Below, piece by piece: positions 19,827-29,220 of a stretch of 64,000 bases of DNA. The stretch spans positions 1 through 64,000 of the forward strand of contig CANLWB010000004.1 of the NCBI GenBank assembly GCA_947494695.1, given 5' to 3'. Positions within the stretch are counted from its first letter, which is position 1. Each line of letters opens with the position of its first letter. This stretch comes from an uncultured Flavobacteriaceae bacterium. GTDB taxonomy: Bacteria > Bacteroidota > Bacteroidia > Flavobacteriales > Flavobacteriaceae. The position numbers and the translations under genes were made by a program. Under the pieces are notes generated by a model. It ran no database searches. It had not been told where the DNA came from and worked only from the letters and a program-made list of their open reading frames with translations.

Positions 19827-20408
19827 AAAATATGAATGAATTTCAGAAGATGGTGTATCTTTTAAAGAAGTATATTTGATGTCAATTCTATATTATTATA
19901 GCAATTTAGTTTTCTAACTTCATTTTAATTATCTATAATTTTCCTTTTTTAGTATTTTTTATTAAAATATTTAGATCAATACTTTATAGATGGCAAAAAA
20001 TCTCATTAAAACTTTTCGAGATTATAGTATATCAACTTAGTTTTTGTCAAAATTCAAGAAAAACCAAAAACTACATTTCCATGCACATTTTTCTTTTTTT
20101 ACTGTAGATTTTTCCTTTGTTAGTTAAAATAAACAAAGGAAATACAGCATTAAGATGTATGCGCATGATATTTATACTAATAAGTTGAAACTAAAACTTA
20201 TTTTAATTTCTTGAAAGCAATATAATAAGTAGCACTTAAACAATCAAGGGAAGCAAAAAGAGTATAAACAGATTCATTCGAATCAATTGAGGCTATTTTA
20301 ATAATTCAGATACCTCGACAGCTTGCTGCGGGGTTATCCATTGACTTTATAGAAAAACATTTTTTTGAAAATTATGGATAGAATATTCTAACCAAAATAA
20401 TATAAAAT
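19827..20408. other. Geneless stretch containing a glycosyltransferase relic and a hairpin
   Basis: There is no intact gene. The middle part (about 20063-20205) is a decayed glycosyltransferase piece, listed separately. At 20313-20333 a GC-rich imperfect inverted repeat (CCTCGACAGC / GCTGCGGGG) stands out in very AT-rich surroundings and may be a repeat-element remnant or a hairpin. Confidence 0.55.
20063..20205 (+). pseudogene. Decayed fragment of a GT4 glycosyltransferase (related to the gene at 21685)
   Basis: DNA here aligns with about 22028-22165 inside the glycosyltransferase gene at 21685. Shared stretches include 'CATGCACATTTT', 'CTGTAGAT' and 'GATATTTATACTAAT'. In translation 'DIYTN' and surrounding residues (MYAHDIYTN versus MHAQDIYTN) are preserved, with an in-frame stop between blocks. 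Only ~140 bases survive. It is a leftover of a duplicated glycosyltransferase, and shows that the SGNH-GT segment was duplicated and then partly lost. Confidence 0.72.
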
Positions 20409-21530
20409 ATGAAAAAAATTAAGATTGGAATTTTAATTATCTTGTCTATTATCTTTTTAACAGAAATAGGATTGAGATTATTTGCTAAAAAAAAACTCAC
20501 AAAATGGACTCAACCATCTTATCAAACTGATTCAATAATTGGATGGAGGTATGAACCAAACTCGGAAGGAATTAAAATAAGGCAGGTATTTCAGAATCAA
20601 TATAAGATTAACAGTCAAGGATTTAACTGGGATGAATTTTTAATTGAAAAGGGACAAGGAGTTTTTAGAATTGCAATTATTGGTAGTTCCGATGATGCAG
20701 GAATGGATACTGATGGGCCAGATTGTTATCCTAGACTTCTCCAAAAATATTTCAAAGAAAATAAAGATAAAGTAGAAATACTAAATTTTGCCATTGATGG
20801 TAAACATCGTGGGTATAAAGATTTACAGTTAATAGAAAAAGAATGTATAAACTATAATCCTGATTTAATTCTTATGAGAGTGCGTTTTCCAATTGTTAAT
20901 AAGATTCTATATAGGACCTCTTATAAAGGCTATTCGATTGGTTATGGAGATATAAATGCTTCGTTGGAAATTACAAAAAAATATATAGATGAAAATTTTT
21001 TGGATCAATCTATATTTACCTTTTTTTTCGATAATTCATATATATATAGATATATATGTAAATATACAATAGAAAACGAAAAAGGTTCAGAAACTTTTAT
21101 AAGAAGTTATTTAATAAAGGATTTACGTCTTGTTAATGGATATGCTCGAAATAGTATTGGACATTTAGATAATAAAAAAAAGACAATTAAATATTTTACT
21201 AAAGAAGAATCAATCAATATGTATAAGGAGACAAATGAGTTATTAGAAAAAAAGAATATTAGTTTTGTTTTATTTAACACATATTCTGACTTCTCTTTAA
21301 ATCATGTTAATGGCTTATTGGCGAAAAATGAAATTAGTTATTTAGATCTAAATATTCCCTTCATAAGTTCTTATTCTTTTGGTAAAATTGATGGACATTC
21401 TTCCCAAGAAGGCCATGAAGTTATGGCTAAATCATTCTATGAAAAATTTTATACAAAAGATATTGTTCCGAAAAAATATTTTTCTGATAAAACTAAATTA
21501 TTAATGCAGGATGTTGAAAAACAAAATTAA
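20409..21530 (+). CDS. Membrane-anchored SGNH-hydrolase-like protein
   Basis: The 373-residue protein has an N-terminal hydrophobic anchor (IGILIILSIIFLTEIGLRLF), then a globular part exposed outside the cytoplasmic membrane. IIGSSDDAG fits SGNH block I (Ser nucleophile), and DGHSSQEGH near the C-terminus fits the Asp-x-His block. It is the intact paralogue of the frameshifted gene at 17581 but lacks its C-terminal F5/8 extension. A second, more distant paralogue is at 24989. Such proteins in polysaccharide loci often add or remove acyl groups from glycans; that role is inferred from context. Confidence 0.75.
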   Translation: MKKIKIGILIILSIIFLTEIGLRLFAKKKLTKWTQPSYQTDSIIGWRYEPNSEGIKIRQVFQNQYKINSQGFNWDEFLIEKGQGVFRIAIIGSSDDAGMDTDGPDCYPRLLQKYFKENKDKVEILNFAIDGKHRGYKDLQLIEKECINYNPDLILMRVRFPIVNKILYRTSYKGYSIGYGDINASLEITKKYIDENFLDQSIFTFFFDNSYIYRYICKYTIENEKGSETFIRSYLIKDLRLVNGYARNSIGHLDNKKKTIKYFTKEESINMYKETNELLEKKNISFVLFNTYSDFSLNHVNGLLAKNEISYLDLNIPFISSYSFGKIDGHSSQEGHEVMAKSFYEKFYTKDIVPKKYFSDKTKLLMQDVEKQN

Positions 21531-21684
21531 ATTAAAGAATAAGAAAACCAGTTTATAAATTGGGTGAAGTTTAAATGAGTTGTAAGCTTACAGAAGAAAT
21601 AACTCCCCATATATAAAAAAGAAAAGAGAAATGAAAACATTACAGAATCTGAACTAAATAATTAATAAACTTAAGTTTTTAAAA

Positions 21685-22884
21685 TTGAAAAAAATTGTTT
21701 ATATCATCGAGAAATTTCCGTCTCCAACAGAATACTTTATTCTAAATGAAATTCTACAATTTGAAGGAAGAGGTATTGAATCAAATATATTGGTATTAAA
21801 AAAACAAAAAGAGTTTTTAGGGATTATTGAGTTAGGAGATTTAAAATCAACAATTTTCTATTTACCTAAAATATATTTCTATTTTCCTTTTTTTATTTTT
21901 TTTAAGCAACCAATTCTTTTTATAAAATCATTAGATTTTTTAAGTAGTGATATTAAAAAGAAACCACTTAAGACCTTTCGTGATTATTGTATTTCAATCT
22001 ATTTTTCATCAAAATTAAAAAAAAATAAAAAAATACACTTTCATGCACATTTTGCTTTTTTAGCTGTAGATATTGCATCAATTTTGGCCAATATAAATAA
22101 AACAAAATATAGTGTTTCGATGCATGCACAGGATATTTATACTAATGAGTCGAAATTAGGACAAGTAATTTCAGAATGTAGTTTTTTAGTTACCTGTACT
22201 CAATACAATAAGCAGTATTTAAATAATCTCACAAGTTATCGGTATGAAAATAAGATTCATATTATATATCATGGAATTGATATATCGAACTGGATATATG
22301 AAAAATGTAATTTTTTGAATAGTTCTCAAATTAAAATAGCTTGTATTGCTAGGCTAGTAGAAAAAAAAGGTTTGATCTATTTATTAGAGGCAATATCTAA
22401 ATTGGTTAGACAAGGACATAATATTAAATGCACTATTGTGGGAGAAGGTTATTTAAAAGAAAAATTTATAGAGTATATAAACGAGAATGATTTAGAAAAG
22501 AGTGTCAACTTATTAAATTTTCAGTCACAAGATAAAGTGAAAGATATTCTATTAGAATCAGATATGTTTATTCTTCCAAGTATAATTGCCAAAAATGGAG
22601 ACCGAGATGGATTACCTAACGTAATTGTAGAAGCAATGGTTTTGGGAGTACCAGTTATTTCAACGGAAATTTCAGCTATTCCAGAAATGATAGAAAACAG
22701 GTATTCAGGATTGTTGGTGAAAGACAAAGATGCAAATGCCATTGTAAATGCAGTTAAGGAATTGATTAATGATAAAAACTTATATGGATCAATTTCTGAA
22801 AATGCAAAAAAGAAGGTGAAGTCTGAATTGGAAATTCAACATTGTACAAATAGTCTTATAAAAATTTTTCAAAATAACTTGTAA
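21685..22884 (+). CDS. Glycosyltransferase, GT4 family
   Basis: The 399-residue protein has 'FHAHFAFLAVDIAS' in the acceptor domain, 'KIACIARLVEKKGLIYLLEAI' at the second domain, and the donor-binding block 'LPSIIAKNGDRDGLPNVIVEAMVLGVPVISTEISAIPEMI'. The last block is typical of GT4 enzymes close to colanic-acid WcaL/amylovoran types. It starts at a TTG (21685) directly at the conserved first strand; there is no ATG nearby. It is followed by another GT 9 bases downstream. A decayed copy of its 5' third lies at 20063. Confidence 0.88.
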   Translation: MKKIVYIIEKFPSPTEYFILNEILQFEGRGIESNILVLKKQKEFLGIIELGDLKSTIFYLPKIYFYFPFFIFFKQPILFIKSLDFLSSDIKKKPLKTFRDYCISIYFSSKLKKNKKIHFHAHFAFLAVDIASILANINKTKYSVSMHAQDIYTNESKLGQVISECSFLVTCTQYNKQYLNNLTSYRYENKIHIIYHGIDISNWIYEKCNFLNSSQIKIACIARLVEKKGLIYLLEAISKLVRQGHNIKCTIVGEGYLKEKFIEYINENDLEKSVNLLNFQSQDKVKDILLESDMFILPSIIAKNGDRDGLPNVIVEAMVLGVPVISTEISAIPEMIENRYSGLLVKDKDANAIVNAVKELINDKNLYGSISENAKKKVKSELEIQHCTNSLIKIFQNNL

Positions 22885-22893
22885 TAATGTTAG

Positions 22894-24036
22894 ATGTATA
22901 AGAAGATTAAAGTTTTATATGGTATAGAATCTACTGGCGGAGGAGCTTTAAAACATTTAGTATATCTAACTACAAAATTAAATAAAGAAATATTCGAAAT
23001 TACAGTTATTTATTCTGATGCTAGAAATGAATATATTCAGATTCAATTTAAAGAGATGAAAAATAGAGGTGTAAACCTAATTCATCATCAAATGTCTAGA
23101 AAAATTCATCTTTTAAAAGATTTAAGATCATTATTCTATTTAATAAGATTTATAGATAAAACAAAGTTTGATATTGTACATGCGCACAGTTCAAAGGCAG
23201 GTTCTTTATTTCGAGTTGCATCTTATTTAAATGGAATAGAGAAAATATTTTATACACCACATTGTTTTTATTTTCAAGGGACCAGAGGGTTTAAAAAACG
23301 TGTATTCTCTTTTTTTGAAAAGATGCTATCCAAAATAACAACTAAAATAATAGTATCTCAAAGTGAATATAAGATAGCTATTAATAATAGAATCACTAAT
23401 GATTCTAAACTTGAGGTTATAAATAACGCAATTTACTTTGAAGAGTATAAAAGAAATAAACACATTCATCAAACATTGATGAAATATAAAATAAAGAAGG
23501 AAAACTTTATTGTTGGAGCTATTGGACGATTGTCGCTTCAAAAAGATTGGGAAACATATATTTATGTGGCTAATGAGGTTTTAAAAAGATACCCAAAGGT
23601 AGTTTTTTTGATAGTAGGAAATGGAGAACAAGAAAAAGAACTTCGAAAACTTATTCTTGAATTTGGTTTAGAAACTAAAATAATATTGACAGGTTATATT
23701 GCAGATATTCATAATATATATGGTATCATGGATATTTTTGTAAGTACTTCTTTATGGGAAGGGCTTCCTTATGTATTTTTAGAAGCAATGCATTATAAAA
23801 AAGCTATTGTAGCAACAAATTCTACAAATCAAGATATAATATTAACCAAAGACAATGCCTTCTTATGCCCAATTAAAGATTATAAATATATTTCAAATAA
23901 AATAATTAATTTGATAGAGAATAAGCAATTGTCCAAAAGAATGGGAGAGAATGGGAGAGAACTATTAGAAAGGAAATATTCCTTTGAGTTGTTTGTTAAA
24001 AAACATGCAAAATTATATAGCAAAAAGTCATTATAG
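22894..24036 (+). CDS. Glycosyltransferase, GT4 family
   Basis: The 380-residue protein has 'GGGALKHLVYLTTKL' near the N-terminus, 'DIVHAHSSKAGSLFRVASY' in the acceptor domain, 'VGAIGRLSLQKDWETYIYVA' at the second domain and 'STSLWEGLPYVFLEAMHYKKAIVATN' as the donor-binding block. This pattern is common in enzymes that build undecaprenyl-linked repeat units. It is contiguous with the dehydrogenase-like gene (next start one base after this stop), so they are co-transcribed. Confidence 0.88.
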   Translation: MYKKIKVLYGIESTGGGALKHLVYLTTKLNKEIFEITVIYSDARNEYIQIQFKEMKNRGVNLIHHQMSRKIHLLKDLRSLFYLIRFIDKTKFDIVHAHSSKAGSLFRVASYLNGIEKIFYTPHCFYFQGTRGFKKRVFSFFEKMLSKITTKIIVSQSEYKIAINNRITNDSKLEVINNAIYFEEYKRNKHIHQTLMKYKIKKENFIVGAIGRLSLQKDWETYIYVANEVLKRYPKVVFLIVGNGEQEKELRKLILEFGLETKIILTGYIADIHNIYGIMDIFVSTSLWEGLPYVFLEAMHYKKAIVATNSTNQDIILTKDNAFLCPIKDYKYISNKIINLIENKQLSKRMGENGRELLERKYSFELFVKKHAKLYSKKSL

Positions 24037-24963
24037 ATGAAAGTATTAGTAATAGATCCATTAAGTGAAAATACCATTTGTCGTTTAAAGAAAATAAAAT
24101 CTATTCAGATTGATTATTTTCCTAATCTCAAAGAATGTGAAATTTTAGAAAGAATAGATCAAACTTCTGTTTTGATAATGAGAACTACTCATGTTTTTAC
24201 CGAGAAGTGGTTAGAAAAAGCACTTCTACTACAAGCAGTCATAGTAGCTGGAAGTGGTACAGAAAATGTGCCAGTAAAGCTTTTGAAAAATAATGGTATA
24301 ATTTTCAAAAATATTAAAGAAGCATCTACTATTTCTGTTGCCGAATATGTAGTTTGTTTAATATTGATGGGTTTAAGAAATATTACTGATGCAATTAAAT
24401 CGATAGAAACTGGAAAGTGGAAAAAAAACGAGTTAATTGGTAATGAGATTAAAAGCAAAACTATTGGGTTAATTGGTTTTGGCAATATAGGCAAAGCTAT
24501 TGCAAGTTTATTATATAATTTTGATGTAAAAATAATATATACAAATAAATCTGGAAGGATTGAAAATTCCAATTTAGAATATGTTGAATTAGAAGAGTTA
24601 TCAAAAAGATCAGATATTATTTGTATCCAAGTGCCATTAACAAAAAGCACAAAACATTTTATTAATGATGGTGTTTTTTCAAATATTAAAAGAGGTTGTA
24701 TTTTAATTAATATGTCAAGATATGAAATTATTGAGATGAGTCAATTAATAAAAAAGTTAAATGAAGGGTTTTTTAAGCATGTGTATATTGATCCTATTGA
24801 AAAAAGGCATCTTAAAGATCTTTCAAAATTCAAAAATCTATCAATTAGCTTTTTACCTCATTTAGGAGCTAATACTTATGAAGCTCAAGAAAGAGTAGGA
24901 AGAGATTTAATTAAAATAGTGAAAGAATTAATAATAAAGTTTAACTCATTTTCTCAGAATTAG
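24037..24963 (+). CDS. D-2-hydroxyacid dehydrogenase-like protein (PGDH family)
   Basis: This 308-residue NAD-dependent enzyme is of the phosphoglycerate/2-hydroxyacid dehydrogenase fold. The nucleotide-binding motif is GLIGFGNIGKA (~146-156). The Arg of the 'INMSRYE' loop replaces the usual 'NxaRG'. A Glu lies in 'DPIEKRHL', and the catalytic His is in 'LPHLGANTYEAQERV'. All three catalytic positions appear present, although the Arg loop lacks the usual Gly. In a polysaccharide locus it may make or reduce a 2-keto or 2-hydroxy acid used as a glycan substituent; that use is inference. Confidence 0.8.
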   Translation: MKVLVIDPLSENTICRLKKIKSIQIDYFPNLKECEILERIDQTSVLIMRTTHVFTEKWLEKALLLQAVIVAGSGTENVPVKLLKNNGIIFKNIKEASTISVAEYVVCLILMGLRNITDAIKSIETGKWKKNELIGNEIKSKTIGLIGFGNIGKAIASLLYNFDVKIIYTNKSGRIENSNLEYVELEELSKRSDIICIQVPLTKSTKHFINDGVFSNIKRGCILINMSRYEIIEMSQLIKKLNEGFFKHVYIDPIEKRHLKDLSKFKNLSISFLPHLGANTYEAQERVGRDLIKIVKELIIKFNSFSQN

Positions 24964-24988
24964 GAGTATAAAATTATATAAATAAGGC

Positions 24989-26032
24989 ATGCTAAAAAAA
25001 ATAAAAAAAATAATACTAATATCTGTTGTGTTATTTGTAGTAATAGAAATTTTCTTAAGGATATTTTATTCTCAAAAACTAATAATAAGACATTACCCAG
25101 ATGTATATGAGAATGTTGAAGGGTTTGGGTATAAGTATAAACCAAATTCTAGGGGGATTTATTCAAATGCAGCTTTCAGTTTTGACATGGAAATCAATAA
25201 TCTTGGCTGGTATGACAAAGAATTTACAAAAATTAACAAAAATAAATTCAGGATAATTTTTGTCGGTTCATCTGATATGAATGGATATGTTAAATTTCTG
25301 AAGAAAAAGTTTTTGAATTCAGATATTGAAGTAATTAATTGTTCTATTGACGGGGCTTATAGAGAATTAGAAAGGTTAAAAATTATTAAAGACCTCATTA
25401 TAGGTTATCAGCCAGATGTTATATTTTTTTCAGGGGATTTACCTTTTAGCTCAAATGTTGTTTATAGGTCTTATTATAAGGGTTTCCAAATTTCTTATAG
25501 TGATTTATCTAGATTAGAGAAACTAAAGGTCCATATAGAAAAAAAACATATAGAAGGATCATTAGTGAATATACTATTCAAGAGTTCTTACATGTTTAGA
25601 TATTTATGTAAATATTATTCTGAGAACGACAATAGTATTACTAAATCTATATCTTTTGTACCTTTATTAAATGATAAAAATAGAATAACAGAACAAGTTG
25701 AAAGGATGGTAATAGTAGATAAATTTAAGAATAAACGAACTTTATCATTAAGAGAAACTACAATTGAACTGATAGAAATAAATGAATTTTTAAAAAATAG
25801 AGAAATAAATTTTGTGTGTTCAAGTTTAATCTTAGATCAAGACATGTATAGGTTATGTGATTCAATTGGTATAAAATATTTTAGTACAAATAACAAATTT
25901 GATAATAAAGACACTTTTGGTAAGGCTGATGGACATCTAACTCCTGAGGCAAATCAGAGATTAGTAGAAGATTACTATAAATTATTGATTGATTCTGATA
26001 TTATTCCATCTCAATTTAAAACTAGTTTATAA
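24989..26032 (+). CDS. Membrane-anchored SGNH-hydrolase-like protein
   Basis: The 347-residue protein has an N-terminal membrane segment (IILISVVLFVVIEIFLRIFY), SGNH block I 'FVGSSDMNG', 'INCSIDGAYREL' in the place of the paralogues' 'NFAIDG', and the C-terminal 'GKADGHLTPEAN' D-x-H block. It is the third member of the family in this region (others at 17581 and 20409) and the most diverged. It probably acts outside the cytoplasmic membrane on the surface glycan or its carrier. Confidence 0.72.
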   Translation: MLKKIKKIILISVVLFVVIEIFLRIFYSQKLIIRHYPDVYENVEGFGYKYKPNSRGIYSNAAFSFDMEINNLGWYDKEFTKINKNKFRIIFVGSSDMNGYVKFLKKKFLNSDIEVINCSIDGAYRELERLKIIKDLIIGYQPDVIFFSGDLPFSSNVVYRSYYKGFQISYSDLSRLEKLKVHIEKKHIEGSLVNILFKSSYMFRYLCKYYSENDNSITKSISFVPLLNDKNRITEQVERMVIVDKFKNKRTLSLRETTIELIEINEFLKNREINFVCSSLILDQDMYRLCDSIGIKYFSTNNKFDNKDTFGKADGHLTPEANQRLVEDYYKLLIDSDIIPSQFKTSL

Positions 26033-26347
26033 TAAAAGAAACTCAACTTTTAAGGGGGGAAATATCCCTAATTTTATAAGAGTACTCTTTAATACATATT
26101 TAGCTACAATAACTTAAAGGAAATAAATTTGCTTTATATTAGACTGACTGCACAGAAAATATTCCAATAATTTTTAGAAATATTAAAGAGGTGCCTATTT
26201 CTGAATATTCTACACTTGTTTTTTGTTTAGGTATATATGCATAGTTAACCACCTAACTCATTTTGGCCCCGTACTCAATAAAAAAGAATTAGCGTCTCCT
26301 ATTGGCTAATAGGGAAGGGAGCTCTCCTGTAAACGGAGAGTTTATCC
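26033..26347. other. Geneless stretch up to the first IS element
   Basis: No ORF of useful size. A hairpin CTCTCC (26322-26327) / GGAGAG (26335-26340) lies just left of the first IS256-type element. A short stretch near 26185-26215 reads as a few residues (ISEYS) shared with the end of the F5/8 domain at ~19720, too short to call a relic. Confidence 0.4.
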
Positions 26348-27684
26348 AAAATTTTGTGTTTTTGAAAAATAATTTCAAAATTCATAGGTTAAAAGTTTGT
26401 TTATTATAACCTGTTAGGGAAACAAATATACAATTGGTTGTAAATTTGCGTCCATTTAAATCGAGTTTTCTTCCATTTTTTTCTAATTCCTTGAGCAGCT
26501 AGATATATGGATTTTAAAGCTGCATCATCATTAGGAAACACTTTTTTGTTACGAGTGTATTTGCGTAAACTAGCATTGAAACTTTCAATGATATTGGTAG
26601 TATAAATGAGTTTCCTAATCTCTTTTGGGTAGTTTAAAAAAGCCATTAAATTATCCCAGTTATTTTCCCAAGATTGTACGGCTGATAAATATTTGCCTTC
26701 CCAATTTGCTTAAATATTTCGAGAGCTTCTAATGCCAGATGTTCATTATCTGCTCCATAAATACATTTAATATCGGCCATTATTTCTTTGCGGTCTTTAT
26801 AGCTTACATATTTCAGAGAGTTTCTAATTTGGTGCACAATACATATTTGTCTTATACTGTCTGGAAAAATGGCTTCTACGGCTTTGTCTAGCCCAGAGAG
26901 ATTATCCGAACATAAAAAGAAGATGTCTTTTACCCCACGTGTACGCAAGTCATCTAAAATAGACATCCAGGCAGATGCTTTTTCGGATTCAACAATGTTC
27001 ATACTTAAAATATCTTGTTGCCCTTCGGTATTGACTCCTAAAACAATCATACAAGCTTTAGAGACGACTTTGCCTTCGTGGCGTATTTTATAATGAATGG
27101 CATCCAATCCAGATTATGGGATAGACATCCTCCAACGGCCTATGCTGCCAAAGTTTAATATCTTCCAATAACTGGTTGGTAATGAGTGACACTTGTGATG
27201 TTGAATAGTTGACCCCGTAAGTGTGCTTTATGAAGTCTATGATATCACTATTACTTATGCCTTTGGCGTAAAGCAATTGAATACAGTCCTCTAATTCTTG
27301 ACTTATGGATTGATGTTTGGGAACAATCACAGGATCGAAACTCGATGCTCTATCTCTAGGGATTTTTATACGCTGTTCGCCATTTTGAGTTTTTAAGGTC
27401 TTCTGGGAGAAACCATTGCGCTGGTTATCTGTTAATGTTGGATCTCCTTTTGAATAACCTAAATGAGCGGTCATTTCTGCCTACAATAGTGATTCTATAC
27501 CTCGCTTAAGTAATTGTTCTTTTACTTGATCAAAGTCTTCTTTGTTTGTGATTTTGCCTATTAAGGCTTCTAATTGTTTTTCTAGTTCTGGATTCATAAA
27601 ATAAAAATTTATAAGTAAATTTTTTGCCTATGAATTTCAAAATCATTTTTCAACTAAATAAATGACAAAACACAAAATATTTTA
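26348..27684 (-). mobile_element. IS256-family insertion sequence, degenerate
   Basis: A ~1.34-kb element surrounds the broken transposase. Its ends carry imperfect inverted repeats: ATTTTGTGTTTTT at the left (about 26350-26363) and, read on the other strand, ATTTTGTGTTTTG at the right (about 27666-27678). A second shared block, 'AATTCATAGG', is at ~26379-26388 and, reversed, ~27631-27640. TTATCC abuts both proposed ends (26342-26347 and 27685-27690) and may be a remnant target duplication. The exact ends are less certain than for the second IS. Confidence 0.7.
26404..27597 (-). pseudogene. IS256-family transposase with a stop codon and two frameshifts
   Basis: Translated from ATG 27597 leftward, the gene would be 398 codons, the usual size. 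Three lesions break it. One is a TAG at 27481-27483 ('ESLL*AEMTAHL'). Another is an extra T near 27105-27108, just before 'MDAIHYK'. The third is a missing base near 26695-26700, before the C-terminal 'NLMAFLNYPKEIRKLIYTTN' part. The DDE-type blocks 'WMDAIHYKI', 'CSDNLSGLDKA', 'VHQIRNSLKYV' and 'TTNIIESFN' are still readable. The net frame change of the two indels is zero, and the C-terminus is complete. It cannot make a working transposase. Confidence 0.9.
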
Positions 27685-27690
27685 TTATCC

Positions 27691-27879
27691 CTAAATGGAT
27701 TCTATCAGCTTATACTTTTGGCTTCAATACCAACAGCTCTAATAAGGGTTTTAAAATATCCCCCTAAAACTTCTTAGGGGAGATGTCTGATGGCTTCACG
27801 CACATAAATATTTATTGAGTTGTCTGATTTAGTTTAAAAAAATTACAAATAAAAAAACAATAATATTAAAGAAGAAGTG
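27691..27879. other. Spacer between the two IS elements with a terminator-like hairpin
   Basis: No gene. CCCCTAA (27761-27767) and TTAGGGG (27774-27780) form a 7-bp stem with a short loop. The right end (27866-27879) contains the original 3' end of the hotdog gene that the second IS displaced. Confidence 0.55.
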
Positions 27880-27887
27880 CATTTTGA
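27880..27887. repeat. Target site duplication, left copy (second IS256)
   Basis: CATTTTGA directly abuts the left end of the IS at 27888 and is repeated at 29226-29233 on the other side. Eight bases is the duplication size expected for IS256-family insertion. Confidence 0.9.
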
Positions 27888-27937
27888 GACACTATCCCGT
27901 AAAGTGTGTAAATAAAAATTATCGAGGGTTTGACTTT

Positions 27938-29134
27938 TTAAAGTTGAACCCTTTTTTCAAATATAGTTAAAAACTGATTTAAAATGATGCCCCAATTCCG
28001 AATAGGCATGGACCACTTTTTAGTAGCTTCTCTGAGGGCCAAAAACGTAGATTTCATAAGAGCTTGATCAGTTGGGAATTAGAGTTTGTTTTTGGTATAT
28101 TTTCTAATCTTACCATTGAGATTTTCAATAAGGTTTGTTGTATAAATGATTTTTCTGATTTCTAAGGGGAACTCGTAAAAAGTTGTTAGTTCTTCCCAAT
28201 TGTCCCTCCAGCTTTTAATGGCATAAGAGTACTTGGACTCCCATTTTTCAGCAAAATCATTCAAAGCTGCTTTAGCAGCCTCTTTAGTAGGGGCATTATA
28301 AATCTCTTTCATATCTTTAGAGAAAGTCTTTTTGTCTTTCCAGACCACATATCTGCTAGCATTTCTAATCTGATGTACCACACAGATTTGTGTAGTGGAT
28401 TCAGGGAATACATTTTTTATGGTCTGTGTAAATCCATTGAGATTATCTGTAGCGGTAATAAGTAGGTCTTCCACTCCACGAGCTTTTATATCAGTGAGTA
28501 CACTCATCCAAAAAGCAGCAGATTCATTCTTGCCCAACCATAGACCTAAAACCTCTTTTTTTCCATCCCTACGCAGTCCTACAGCAATATACATAGTCTT
28601 GTTAATGACTTTGGAGTTTTCCCTGACCTTGAATACGATACCATCCATCCAAGTAATTAAATACACAGGTTCTAGCGGTCTGTTTTGCCATGCAACAATA
28701 TCGTTGGTTACTTTATCCGTAATACGTGATATAGTAGATGTAGAAACATCAAAATCGTATACTTCACGTATTTGTTCTTCTATGTCTGAATTGCTCATTC
28801 CCTTAGCATAAAGACTGATAATGACATTTTCGATACCATCAACCATGTTGGTGCGCTTGGGTACTAGCATAGGGTTGAAAGAAGCCTCTCTGTCTCTGGG
28901 CACTTTTATGTTAGTTTCACCAAGAGAGGTTTTTACCTTTTTTGAAGTATAACCATTGCGGGAATTTGTATTATCTGACGGTTGATGCTTGGTATAATCT
29001 AAATGAGCATCTAACTCTCCTTCAAGCATTTTTTCAATGCCACGTTTTTGAATGGATTTTAGAAAGGAGGTAAGTTCTTCTCCTGTCTTGAACTGTTTTA
29101 AAAATTCGTCGTTTAATAAATCTTCTTTGTTCAT
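27938..29134 (-). pseudogene. IS256-family transposase with one premature stop codon
   Basis: The frame begins at ATG 29134 and runs 351 residues to a TAA at 28079-28081. After it the same frame continues through recognisable C-terminal transposase sequence ([10 protein letters not shown], then [11 protein letters not shown]) to a natural stop at 27938-27940, giving a normal 398-residue protein. The core blocks are intact: '[12 protein letters not shown]', '[11 protein letters not shown]', '[11 protein letters not shown]' and '[19 protein letters not shown]'. A single base change therefore separates it from a full-length gene. Loss of the last 47 residues probably inactivates it, although truncated activity is not excluded. 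Confidence 0.9.
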
Positions 29135-29164
29135 TGTGTATAAAATTTAAAATTAATCAAAAAA

Positions 29165-29190
29165 ATATCGAGGGTTGCAACCCTCGATAT
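29165..29190. repeat. Perfect 26-bp palindrome inside the right end of the second IS
   Basis: The two 13-base halves (ATATCGAGGGTTG and its complement) are exact. It lies between the terminal repeat and the transposase start and could act as a terminator that shields the transposase from outside transcription. Confidence 0.8.
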
Positions 29191-29220
29191 TTTTTTAAAC
29201 TTTACACACTTGGTGAGATA

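Noticed and set aside
26185-26215. A short stretch reading as ISEYS and neighbours, like the end of the F5/8 domain at ~19720
   Set aside because: Too short and in AT-rich sequence; a relic cannot be separated from chance.
28395-28811. A 138-residue plus-strand ORF inside the second IS
   Set aside because: Antisense to the transposase; composition is explained by the transposase codons.
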